DNA of 64,000 bases from Buddleja alternifolia. Its lineage: Eukaryota; Streptophyta; Magnoliopsida; Lamiales; Scrophulariaceae. The DNA lies in contig CM033405.1 in assembly GCA_019426215.1 (NCBI GenBank), positions 8,533,001 to 8,597,000 of the forward strand. The letters are read 5' to 3'. Each line of letters starts with the position of its first letter. Position 1 is the stretch's first letter. Both the position numbers and the translations under genes were made by a program. This document shows positions 47,530 through 59,103 of the stretch, one piece after another. The notes under the pieces are model-generated. The model was not told the DNA's origin. It made no database searches and saw only the letters and a list, made by a program, of their open reading frames with translations.

Positions 47530-50276
47530 AGACGTTAAAGACATAGAGACTCAGGCACATAATTTCTATAGTACTTTTCCAAATAAGGATAAACAGCTTG
47601 AGCAATGCCCTGATTCCGTTCCAGCAAGGAAAAGACATACTCGTAGTGTTCGCTCACTTCCTTTCTGATAGAGGGTAGGAGTGGATATCCTTGAAAGGAG
47701 GGAATCCTTGAGCCTTGGGTTTTCGCAGGTTGACTGTGAAGATCCTATCAAAATGTGGAATTGGAGCCATGATCTTCAACATCAGCCAAAAGTTGTCGTC
47801 ACAGTGGCTGGAAGAGATAAAAATATCTGAAATTGGTTTAGTGCCACTGGTTGACACTTTGGCACAAAATTGAAGCGGAGTAACTGCAAGCCTGTGTAAC
47901 GCTTGGCGCAGAAAACTCTCTACTGGTTGTCTGACACTCGGTAATTTATCAAGTGGCCTTACTCCCTGTTGACGCTTCTCTAGGCAATACTTGGCAAACT
48001 ATCGCTTTTTTATCATGCATGCCTATGCCGAATAACTGTGGAGCGTTGACCAATTCTTGAAATGTATACCGATTACCCATGTACGATTCACACCAGTTTA
48101 CTTCATTCATGCAGTAATTTGTCCCTGCATTAACTATAGCCTGAATGCCTTCATGGTAAATGTCTCTGATTGATTCAGAGCGGTATCTGTCTGTTTGATA
48201 GCTAGCATTCCATATACTCTGGAAGTAGTCATCCGCTTCTACTTGAATTAAATTTGTCAGAGACGCTGGACGATCACCAACTAAAGGACGCATGTTCTTC
48301 CATAATCGAAGTGGGTTGGCTGCACTCAGATTCTCAACACTGTGTGCCACTTCAGAAAAATGGGTATATCCTCTTCTGTTCAAGAGTTCTTATTCAGAAT
48401 TGAGAAACTCCACGGGTAGACGCTTGTAGACTCTAATCTTGTAGTTTCTTGGAGCAAAGCCTGATGGTTTGCTATGCCCCATATCTAAAAAGTAGCCCAA
48501 GTCTACATCGGCGCTAGGAGTTCTCGCCTCTGGATTCTTTGCATGAATAAGAACTGATGCCAGAATCTGCTTCACCGGTTCATCATTGGCAATGGCAATA
48601 TAATATTCTTGCTCAATGTCTGTCAAATCTGAGTTTAATATCATCTCGCAGATAAAACGATCACGCTCTATCAACATGGACACTTCATTCTCCGTAATAA
48701 TGTACCGTTCTTTGTTATATCTGACGGGAATGAAGTCTTCTTCAGCGGCTGGTGGCATATAATTGATTGAGTGATCAATCATCTTGAGTGGATCCATCTT
48801 GAAGAAATGCCTAGGTCTTGTAATGTCCTCAGCAATGCTCTGACCTTCTGAGCCTGCCTCTGTTATGACCTCTGAAGATAGTGGTAGTTGGACCCCTTTC
48901 GTCATAAGTTCCTCGACATCCACTGCAACGCTTGTTGCAATATCTTTGGTGATAGCCACCACTTCTTCTAAATCAACATCCAGATGGACATCGATTAGTG
49001 CTTCAGCAGCAGTTGGAATAAGACCTGTAGCACAAGAACTATCCTCTATAAAAGCAGGATCTTCTACAAATGTAGGAATAGGAACGCTGTGGGAAGAAAT
49101 AAACTTACCTTGAGAATTGGTCTCAACAACGGATGTTCCTTGAGCGCTTGGTTCAGCAATCTCAGGCTTTTGAGGAGGTTGATGCTTGCCTGACCTGGGT
49201 CACTTGAAGATTTTATTCATATTTACCCTTTCTACTGGCTTAAGCGTTTGAACTGGAGGAACAACTGGTTCTTCTTCAAAGTTGATTTTCTTTATGATGT
49301 TCTCCAACTTCTTCCTCTTAATTAAGGGAATCTTGTCCTCCGTATCCTCATCAGTTTCCTCATCATCCTTGGGAGGATATGGAACAACAGGAGCCTTGGG
49401 CTTTCTAGAATCCCTCTTCTTCTTCTCAGCTAGACGTTTTATATCTTCAACAGGAGCAGGACGCTCTGTTTCCTCATCAGACGCTTCGCGCACAACCTGG
49501 CGCTCAGCTAAGGGTCTCGCTGCACCACCAACTCTGGGAGGGTTGAGGAGATTCTTTACTATCCTCTTCCCTAACAGCTTGGCTTTAGCCAAAGGAAGCC
49601 CAGACAAGTGAACACACTCTGCTCTGAACAACAGATCACTCAAAATCACACCATAGGGTTTTTTTGTTGTTGCTAAGCAATTCCTAAACCGACTGAACAC
49701 ATACTCGCTCTAGTTTATCTTGATCTCCAGGAGTATGGCCGTCATCATCTGAAATTGCATAAGGTTGACCTTATCGAAGGTTCCCACCCTCCATTCTATA
49801 ATCTTGCTGCTGAAATTAGCAAGAAGTTTGTACTTTGGCACAATGTCTTTCTTCTCGAAGTGCGGATTGTATGTGGCATCATCATAAGCAGGCATCTTCG
49901 ACCTTGCTTCCTCAATCTATTCAGCAGTAACAGGCTCCAATGCCTCACCTTGATTAGGCAACTTGAAATTCTTAGCAATGGAAGTAGCAGACAAACTGAA
50001 TTCTTTTGGAGAGTCCTTCTTAGAAAAGGAAAAAAGGCAAGAAAGAGAGGTCTGGTCTTCTGAAAGCTTAGCAGTTCTCCAGAATGTATCCACTTCAGGA
50101 GCAAACAAGTAGGAGTACTTGATCAGGAATGTCTGAAGCCCAGCCTTGGCAACAGAGTCCACCATGTCAGTCATATTGATCTCATTTTGCTCGTAAAGGA
50201 ATTTCCAGTCCACCACAAGGCCTTCAGTAACCTTGATGGTGTCCTCAACAGTACTCACATATTTATTGGGTGCCAT
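47530..50276 (-). pseudogene. Sire-B ORF3: long third ORF of unknown function
   Basis: Unknown function. From ATG 50276 one frame runs about 776 codons without a frameshift, broken only by stops at codons 120, 189, 359, 629 and 776. After 47950 the frame shifts and protein-like text (NLRKPKAQGFPPF, then HYEYVFSLLERNQGIAQAV) continues to about 47530. Segments: N-terminal helical part with DWKFLYEQNEINMTD (about 25-45); a conserved block NLMQFQMMTAILLEIKIN (about 170-188) and KPYGVILSDLLFRAECVH (about 200-220); a charged Pro/Lys/Glu linker (240-360) with KRKK-type basic clusters; an acidic region; then a C-terminal module with IERDRFICEMIL and DIEQEYYIAIANDEPV, and a CESYMGNRYTFQELVN stretch. 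No signal peptide or membrane helix is evident. It sits where Sireviruses may carry env-like genes. Confidence 0.75.
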
Positions 50277-50319
50277 TGAAGAGTTTTTGAAAGAGATGGA
50301 ACAGAGATTCACTTGAGAG

Positions 50320-50377
<58 letters not shown>

Positions 50378-51107
50378 AGATAGCTTGAGTGAAAAGTGAA
50401 TACTTTTCTGCAAAAATTTGTTTTAAATGACACAGTTGAAATTTTTTAAAATTGTGTCTTTCTCGTCTCATTAAGATTTTGCCACGTGTAAAGTTATTGA
50501 ATCTCAGCCATTATTGATTTTAACTGCGGACGCGAGTTTTTGGTAAGAGAGGGAAGTTACATTTGGAAACTCCCATAGATAAAGTTTTGATGTCCGCGTA
50601 AAAATTTGAAAAACGTTTGATATATTCAGAGTGTAACGCACTTGCTCATAGTACACTGACACATATACAAACACGTACTTACTCTGAACTGTCATTTGAA
50701 ATTTTTTTGATTACCTACCAGTTTGATGTGGTAGGAGCGTGTGGATAAAGGTCAAAATTAATCTTTGGACCTATCCATCACGTCACTAATTATTTAAAAA
50801 GTTATGCATGAATTTTATAAAAAGTTTATATTAAGTGTCGAAGGGAATATGGTCAACACTTAACACATACCACTTGTTATAAGATTTATGTTGACGCTTG
50901 AAATTAAATTCTTTTTATATTTGAGTGTCCAACATATCATGCACAAATAATGATAAGCGTTGATGATCTATGCATATGAAAATAGTTTTTGATCATTGAC
51001 GATTTCAAATGTGTACAAGCATAATTTTAAGGTTCCCCCTAAATTTAATAACTTGTAACATTATTCAAAACTCTTTTTAGACAAAAATAAAGTGGATTCC
51101 CCCTAAA
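50277..51107 (-). promoter_or_regulatory. Leader or promoter-like region of Sire-B ORF3
   Basis: Matches the Sire-A leader in order. It contains a G-box CACGTG (50483-50488), an ACTCGCGTCC-type word upstream, and a CT-rich leader (minus strand) directly before the ATG that has grown into a microsatellite. Conservation in both copies argues that it is part of the element and not random flank. Promoter activity is inferred. Confidence 0.5.
50320..50374. repeat. (GATA)n(GA)n microsatellite in the ORF3 leader
   Basis: Several GATA units followed by about 19 GA units replace a short CT-rich leader in Sire-A (about 25845-25860). Confidence 0.95.
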
Positions 51108-53974
51108 TTATATGTCTAATGAAAGTATGATGCATAATAATTAAGCATTTAAATCAATCATACTTAATTCACTTCTTAAAGTGAGGAAACGTTGTTCATT
51201 GAGTGCTTTGGTGAAGATATCTGTTAATTGTTTGTCAGTTCCAATAAAGTGCATGAAGATAACTTTCTTTTAAACATGGTCACGAAGAAAATGGTATCTA
51301 ATGTCAATGTGTTTGGTTCTGGAATGAAGAACAGGGTTTTGAGTCATGGCTAGGGAGCTTTGGTTAGCACAATGAATAGGGGTTGGACCTAGGATTATAC
51401 CATAATCTCTAAGTTGTTGCCTCATCCATAAAATTTGTGCACAACAACTTCCGGCAGCTACATACTCGCCTTCAGCTGTAAAGGTAGCTATCGATTGTTG
51501 TTTCTTACTATGCCATGAAACTAACCTATCACCTAGAAATTGACATGTACCACTAGTACTCTTACGATCAATTTTGCATCCTGCAAAATCTGTATCTGAG
51601 TAACCAATTAGTTCAAAAGGAGAGTCCCTTGGATACCATAAGCCCAGATTTTGTGTGTCTTTTAGGTATTTAAGGATTCTCTTAGCAGCATTTAAGTGTG
51701 ACTCTTTAGGATCAGCTTGAAAGCATGCACACATGCCTACCAAAAACATAATATCAAGTCTACTAGCTGTAAGATAAAAAAGTGATCCAATGATACCTTT
51801 ATAATTAGTGATATCAATTTTCTTCCCACTTTCATCTTTATCTAACTTAGGCGTTTGGCTCGTTGGAGTTTTTGAAGATGATGCATTTTCCATACCAAAT
51901 TTCTTAATCATATCTCTTGTATATTTAGCTTGGTTAATAAATATGCCATTAGGGGGTTGTTTAACTTGTAATCCTAAGAAGAAAGTTAATTCACCCATCG
52001 TGCTCATTTCAAATTGTTCTTGTATCATTTTCGAAAATTTCTCACACAGACGCTTATTAGTAGATCCAAATATAATATCATCAACATAAATCTGGACTAA
52101 GAGAATGTCTTCGTCATTGGTAATTTTAAATAACGTTGTATCAACGCTGCCTTTTGAAAAGCCTTTACCAATAAGGAAAATAGAAAGAGTGTCATACCAT
52201 GCTCAGGGTGATTACTTAAGCCCATAAAGTGCTTTATATAGCTTGTAGAACATACCCTTACCATGGCTGTAGATGAATCCTGGTGGTTGCTCCACATAAA
52301 CTTCTTCTTGGAGTTTACCATTCAGGAAAACACTCTTAACGTCCATCTGATACATTGTAAACTTGTTGAACGCTGCATATGCTATAAACATACAAATTGC
52401 TTCAAGACGAGTGACAGGAGCATATGTCTCATCAAAATCAATACCCTCTTATTGGCAATATCCTTGAGCAACAAGTCTGGCTGTGTTCCTTATCACAATG
52501 CCATTCTCATCCATCTTGTTTCTATAAACCCATCTAGTCCCAATAACTCCTTGGTGAGTTGGCCTTGGTACTAGTGTCCAAACCTTACTACGCTCAAACT
52601 GATTAAGCTCTTTTTGCATGGCTTCAATTCAACTAGGATCACATAACGCTTCATCCACTTTTTTAGGTTCCATTTGAGATAGAAAGCTTGCGAACATGGC
52701 CTTATTGAATGTAGCGTCCCTAGTTCTTACAGGCACTCCAACATCTCTAATAATCTGCTCTGGTGGATGATCACGTAGCCATAGTCTATCTGGTTGGAAA
52801 GGATTAAGAGGCTGAACAGGCGTTTGGTTCACTTGCTCAAGCGCTTGGCTATCCTCTTGTGTAGACGCTTCAAGTTCACAGATTCTACCTTGCTCTTGAT
52901 GATCACTCTCTTCATGATCATCATCAAATCTAACATGATTGTCCAAAATATCTCGAGTATACTTAGGAGACGGCAATAAGATTTCATCATCGTCATCACT
53001 TTCATCATTTATAGTAACCTTTGACGCTTGATGACACAAATCTTCAACTCCTACATCATTCATGTTAACCTTACTCTGTTCTTGGTTAGCATCATTAAAA
53101 ATAACATGAATAGATTTTTCAACCTTCGATTTGATCTTGTTTAGGATACGAAAATTCTTTCCATTTTTAGCGTAGCCTAGAAAGATTCCTTTATCCGCTT
53201 TAGGATCAAATGTATTTAGGGTTTGTCATCTCCATTATTATCAATAAAGCATTTTGAACCAAAGACATGAAAGTATGAAACATTTGGCTTACGTCCCTTC
53301 CACAGTTTATATGGATCTTTTCCATGCTGTTTGTTGATCACGCAACGGTTTTGAGTGTAACAAGCAATGTTGATTGCTTTGGCCCAAAACTTAGGAGCAA
53401 ACTTGGACTCTGCTAACATCGTCCTAGCGGCTTCCTTGAGCATTCTATTTCGGCGCTCAGCAACACCATTCTGTTGGAGAGTTCTGGGAGCTGAATACTC
53501 ATGATGTATTCCATTCTCTGCACAAAACTTCTCAACAACCTTGTTAGTAAACTCAGTACCGTGATTGCTTCTTATTCTTGCAGCCTTAAGATTTCTCAAT
53601 GTTTCAAGTGGCCGAATAAGCGCTGTTAACTTGTCACATGTCTCATCTTTGGATGAAAGAAATTCCACCCAAGTAAATTGAGAGAAATCATCTATTATCA
53701 CCAAACTATACTTTTTACCGCTCACATTGATCATTTGAACGGGTCCAAACAGATCCATGTGAAGTAGTTCAAGTATTCTAGAGGTAGATAGACAAGGCTT
53801 TCTCTTGAAAGATGATTTAACTTGTTTTCCTATTTGACAAGCGTCACAGAGGCGATCCTTATTAAATGGTCCTTTAGGTAATTCCTCTACAAGATTTAGC
53901 GTTATAATCTGAGAGATTGTTTTAAAGTTGAGGTGATTCATTTTTCTATGCCATAACCAACCATTTTTAGATTC
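51108..53974 (-). pseudogene. pol: Sire-B pol: integrase, RT, RNase H
   Basis: It begins mid-protein at NGWLWHRKMNHLNF next to the Sire-C LTR. The integrase zinc finger (CDACQIGK) and core are long and open: IIDDFSQ and QNGVAE are present, but the second catalytic Asp site reads RSNHGTEF where Sire-C has RSDRGTEF, a loss of the metal ligand. A frame change lies near 53220. RT spans about 52630-52000 with YVDD at 52078-52089 and stops near 52455, 52215 and 52205. RNase H is open (RKSTSGTCQFLG, SRTKHIDIRYHFLRDHV), with a stop near 51270. Pol ends at TAA 51108-51110, next to the purine tract. Confidence 0.9.
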
Positions 53975-55466
53975 TGTTAGGAATTTCATGTTAGATGTTT
54001 TGATGATGACAATATATGATTTTTTATGTTAGACCCCAAAATATAATGTAATTTTATACTTCATAGATCAATTATATAAGCTTTTGAAAGTATGTAAGTT
54101 TGTTAGGCTTGTAATTTTTATCTATGTAAATTTTAGACTAAGTATTAGATATCGAATCGCTAATAGAATTCTAAGTGAATCTATTAGAAAATAAGTTGAA
54201 GATCAGCGTCCGAAATCAGAAGAAGATGAAGATTTATCCTTAGCGTCTGTTAAGCGCTAAAGGACTATTTCAGGATTCTTGAATCAAATGCTCAAAGCAC
54301 TCTAGCGATCAGAATCAGATTCACCTGAAATTATTTTTCAAGTCATGAAGGACCTAAATGCAATCATCCAACGGACATTTATTTCAAACGAGAAATAAAT
54401 TCAAATGCATTAAATGCCTGATAAGCCAATATGACTTGTGGAAAGCCACCTTTTGACTAGACTGTCAGAATTTCAGAGTTTATAGCTGCTCTCGTCCAAT
54501 CGGAACCAGCAAAATTTTCAGGAATGTCAGAGAAAAGGTATAATCACGCGCCGCGTGAAAGGCACACTCTCACATGTGTCCAACGGACATAATCCCAAGA
54601 ATTGCCTATAAATACCTCATTCCAGCAAACCCTAAAAAGAGACACAGAGATAGAGATATACGTACATGCACAAGAAAAAATTTGCTGAAGAAAAAGCTTA
54701 GAAACTCCATAGCCAAAATCTTTCAAGCTTTTTACTTACATTCCTTACAGTCACAAATATCTCAAACATCTTCAAAAGAAGAAACCTAAACTCTTACTGA
54801 GATATTCCAAGTTGTTTGATCTTTCCGAAAACAAACAAACCCTTGTGATAAAACCCTCAACCTTTCATCTGAGTAAGAAATTTGTTGATGAAAAACCCTT
54901 ACAGGCAGTATTTCTGAGTGAGAGAAGCTTGTAGAAGAAGATCTTCATTGGTGCTGAAATCTGTGTGATCAAGGAGCCCGATATCATTTTTACCTATTTA
55001 CTATCTTGTAGAAGATTTTGTGTGATTCTTTGATAATCATCTTAGTAAATTCCCTCCAAGTGAAAAAGGAGAAGAAAGACGTAGCTGGGATTACATCACC
55101 CAGTGAACTTTATATATATTGTCATTTGCTTTCATTATTGTCTAGTTTCATATCGTTTTATCTATTCTAAAAAAGACAAGCTAAATCTGCTAAGTGACTA
55201 TTTAACCAAAACGAACGCTAAAGCTTTAAAAATTATTTTCGCTGTGCTAACCCTGATTAAGTGATCTAAGCATTACCCTACTTTGGTAAATTGCTGAAAT
55301 CACTAAGTCTAAGTTATCTTTACTGAAGCGCCTGACCCAAGCGCTCAGCTTCTTAAGCGTTCTAATCTTTAAAAGTGATACGAATTTTTTTAAAGTCGAA
55401 AAAGGCTTCAGGGTCTATTCAACCCCCCCCCTTCTAGACCCTTTCGTATGCCACTTGGGACCACCA
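53975..55466 (+). repeat. Sire-C 5' LTR
   Basis: Starts TGTTAGGAATTTCATG and ends GGACCACCA. TATA box CTATAAATA at 54606-54614. A GGGTCTA/TAGACCC foldback around a C-run lies near the end. Homologous to the Sire-A LTR. Confidence 0.92.
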
Positions 55467-55468
55467 AG

Positions 55469-55480
55469 TGGTATCAGAGC
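55469..55480 (+). other. Sire-C primer binding site (initiator tRNA-Met)
   Basis: Exact TGGTATCAGAGC, followed by GGTTGAAG, 2 bp after the LTR. Confidence 0.95.
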
Positions 55481-55583
55481 GGTTGAAGTAGAAACCTAAG
55501 CGTTTCCGAGCGTAATTGCTTGTTTAGATCCATTTTACTAAAACTTAGTCGCTTTAAATCTCTCTCTCTCAAAACATCTCCTT

Positions 55584-57540
55584 ATGGCTTTTAACAAAAT
55601 GCCTAAGTTGGTAGAGTCAAACTATGATTCTTGGAAACTTAGAACATTCACATATTTATGTTCTTGCGATAATGAAATGTGTGATGTAATTTCAGATGGC
55701 CCCATTAAGATCATGAAAGTAATAACTCGAGCACTTAGAGCTGATGAAGCCACTCCAGATGGATATGTCGAGAAACCCAAGTTAGAATGGACTCCAGATG
55801 ATCGAAAAAGAGCAAATCTAGATAATGTTAGACGAAGTGCACTTTACTCAACGTTAGGAGACAATGATGTATTGTTCAACAAGATCAAGCAATGTAAAAC
55901 TTCCAAAAAAATATGAGATAAGTTGGCTATTGTGTTTGAAGGCTCAGCACAAATGAAGGAGAATAAGCTCTCCTAGCCATGCAAAGATTTAAGCATTTCA
56001 AGATGTAGACCAATGAGACGCTAGAACAATTGGACGCAAGGTTCACTTTGCTCATCACAGAGTTAGCGTCATTAGATATAGAATTGACCAACAAAGAAAT
56101 GGTTAATAAGATTTTCAGAAGTCTTCCAAGCAAGTATTTGATTAAGACTGTTGCTATGAGAGAATCAAAGACTTTGGAGACTCTTACTCCAGAACATGTG
56201 TTTTCAGAATTAAAGGCATTTGAGTTCGAATTAGGTGAAGTCAGCGACACATCGAATGAATCAGGAACATGAATCACTACCACCAAAAGCAAGGGTAAAG
56301 CGATTAGTGAGGTGAAAGTGAGAGAATCAAATGAAGAAAAAGAGATGGCTTTATTGGTCAAGAAATTCAAGAAATTTCTAAGATATGAAAAGAGAAATCC
56401 TGTTGGACAAACTTCATTTCAAACTCCTTCCCCAGCACCAGCGCCTCAGTATCAAGCGCCAGTATATTCTGCACCTCAACCAATAGCGCCAGTTCCTTAT
56501 CAAGCACCTACAACTCCTACTCAGAATCTCTCAGCGCCAGTCATTTCCAAGCGATTAACCACTGAACAGAAAATAAAAACTAATTTGTGTTATAATTGCA
56601 GGAAACCAGGGCACTACCAAGTAAATTTCTCTTATCCAAATGTGTCTAAACCCACAAGGCAAGACTATACGGATAGAAACCAATTCAGGAGCAACCTTCA
56701 CCAACAAGGTTTGCTAGCGGAATCTGAACCATTCTCCGTACCTGAAGATGATCTGGAATCATCAGATGAAAGTAGTGATGATGAGCCAACAAGCGACTCA
56801 GCGTTGATTTATCTTATGGAAAGAGATGATGAAGCATCTGACAATTCGCTACCATAGGTAACCACTGAATTATCTCTTCATCTTTCATATGATGAATTAC
56901 TTGACAAAGTTAATGAATATTATAAAGATTGTCAAGATGCTGCCAAAATATATCAAAATCACTTCGCTATTATTTCATTGCTCAAAAGTGATAAAGTAAC
57001 GCTCAAAGCAGAGTTGCAAGTTCAGCAAAAATGCATTGAAAAGAACCAATCGCTTGAGAGTGAGATTACTCAATTGAAAAGCGATCTTGATATAATAGTC
57101 AAGAGAGAAGCTGATCTGATCACTAGACTTTCCAAATCAGAGCAGCTCGTCTCATCATTATCCAAAGCATTAAGAAACCTAGATAATGTGACTAATGTAA
57201 CCAGACTTTTTGGTGAAAGGACCGGTTTAGGGTGTGATAAATTTGGTCAAAAATCAAAAGCGTCTAAGGTTACGGCGAACAACAAAGGAAAGGGTGTTTT
57301 CTTTGTTGAGAAAGGTTCACAAAGTCAAACAGTAAATGAACCAAGCGACAATGGTAAGAGGCCAAATGAGAAGGTCAATACCAACTCAGGCAATAAGGAG
57401 AAAATGAAAGTGAATGATTCACAGAAGAAGGTTCATCCAAACGCTCAAAAGGCTAAGGATAAACCATCTACAAGTAAATCAAACGCTAAGCGTCAATCGC
57501 CGAAAGCGACTCCTAAGCCAGCATCAATATCTAAGGCAGT
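55584..57540 (+). pseudogene. gag: Sire-C gag
   Basis: The ATG at 55584 is intact. The order is as in Sire-A: capsid start (ESNYDSWKLRTFTYLCSC), stops near 55914 (expected Trp now TGA), 55975 and 56007, and a stop near 56270. A Pro-rich linker and a zinc knuckle CYNCRKPGHYQVNF follow, in which the last Cys is Phe. A coiled coil with regular heptads lies at about 56978-57190. Then come a Lys/Asn-rich part and a Tyr-rich tail in a shifted frame (near 57545-57600). Confidence 0.9.
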
Positions 57541-57782
57541 CTAGATCATACTATCGCTACTAAGATAATTATGACTATGATTATGATTATTATTATAATC
57601 GAGGATCTTATTATACACCCAAAAAGCACACAAAACACAATGTGAAACCCAAGAAGGCCAGTATTCCTACAATGAAGACTAAGCAAATATGGGTTCCTAA
57701 AGTTTTAATTCAAGCCAAAGCTACTAGCCATGAAGGACTCAAGACAACATGGGTACCTAAGAAGAATTAGAACTATCCTTGA

Positions 57783-59103
57783 ATGCAGGTACTTAGAGCC
57801 AACACCGATACTTCAGTTTGGTACTTCGATAGTGGGTCATCAAGGCATATGACTGGATCAAAAGATCTCTTGGTCAACTATCGTGCAACCAATGGTCCTC
57901 AAGTTATATTCGATGACAACTCCAAAGGTAAAACCAAAGGTATAGGTATCATGCATAGGGGGAACATCATGATTAGTGATGTATATTATGTTGAGGGTCT
58001 TAAGCATAATTTGTTAAGAATTAGTCAATTTTGTGATAAAGGCTTTAAAGTAAAATTTTCAAGTGACTACTGCTATGTTAACGACGCTAAGACTAAGTCT
58101 ACTAAATTAAGAGAAAAAAGAACAAACAATATATATTTAGTGGATTGGGATTCTACAATTGATAACAACCCCACATGCTTTGTTGCTAGAAATCAAAATG
58201 AATTGGGTTGGTTATGGCATAGAAAAATGAATCACCTCAACTTTAAGTCAATCTCTCAGTTAATATCGCTAAATCTAGTAGAGAGATTACCTAAGGGTTC
58301 CTTTCAAAAGAATCGCTTATGTGATGCATGTTAAATGGGTAAACAAGTTAAATCATCTTTTAAGAAGAAACCATGCCTATCTACTTCCAGAGTTCTTGAA
58401 CTATTGCATCTAGATTTGTTTGGTCCTATTCAAATCATGAGTGTTAGTGGTAAAAAGTACTCGCTAGTAATAGTTGATGATTTCTCTTGCTATACATGGG
58501 TCGAATTTCTAGCGACCAAAGATGAAACTAGTGTCAAGCTCACATCGGTAATTCGTCAATTGCAAACTTATAAAGATTCAAAGGTGATAAGAATTAGAAG
58601 CGATAGAGGAACTGAATTTACTAACCAATTTGTTGAGAAGTTTTGTATAGATCTTGGAATACTTCATGAGTATTCTGCTCGAAGAATACCTCAACAGAAT
58701 GGAGTAGCCGAGCGACAGAATAGAACTCTTAAAGAAGCCGCTAGGACGATGCTTGCAGAGTCTAAGCTGCCTCAAAGGTTTTGGGCCTAAGCTATCAATA
58801 CCGCTTGCTACACTCAGAACCGGAGTATGATCAACAAGCAACATGAGAAGACTCCATATGAGTTGTGGAAGGGACGTAAGCCTAAAATTTCATATTTTCA
58901 TGTATTTAGTTCAAAATGTTTCATTCATGACAATGGATCCCAAAGCCTAAAGACATTTGATCCTAAAGGGGATGTGGGAATCTTTCTAGGCTATGCCAAA
59001 AATGGAAAGAGTTTTCGCATCCTAAATAAGATCAAATCGAAGGTTGAAAAATCCATTCATGTTGTGTTTGATGATGCCAACCAAGAACCGAGTAAGGTTA
59101 ATC
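57783..59103 (+). pseudogene. pol: Sire-C pol, protease and integrase only
   Basis: Protease active site DSGSSRHMTGSKD (about 57828). GAG-pre-integrase has WLWHRKMNHLNF and CDAC, where the next codon is TAA (58332-58334, expected Gln or Leu). The integrase core keeps its acidic triad: VDDFSC, IRSDRGTEF and QNGVAERQNR with Glu. A stop near 58789 (TAA after RFWA) follows. The reading matches the relatives until about 59103 and then changes to unrelated sequence, so RT and RNase H are lost. Confidence 0.9.

Larger units (their letters stand above)
47201..53974 (-). mobile_element. Sire-B: minus-strand Sirevirus-like element, both ends lost
   Basis: On the minus strand: integrase from 53974, RT, RNase H, polypurine tract, leader, then long ORF3. 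Its gag, protease and 5' LTR are absent because the Sire-C LTR begins abruptly inside its integrase at 53974/53975. Its 3' LTR is also absent, as Gag-E sequence begins near 47.2 kb. Protein wording is close to Sire-A. Confidence 0.88.
53975..59103 (+). mobile_element. Sire-C: plus-strand Sirevirus-like element, 3'-truncated
   Basis: A complete 1492-bp LTR, canonical PBS, gag, protease and integrase are present. The match to Sire-A and Sire-B stops after the KVN residues near 59103, so RT, RNase H, ORF3 and the 3' LTR are missing. Its LTR start cuts the Sire-B integrase, so it probably inserted into Sire-B head to head and was later truncated. Confidence 0.88.

Noticed and set aside
47453..47668. 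71-codon plus ORF that looks protein-like
   Set aside because: The antisense of this stretch continues ORF3-like text (HYEYVFSLLERNQG), which fits the neighbouring gene better.
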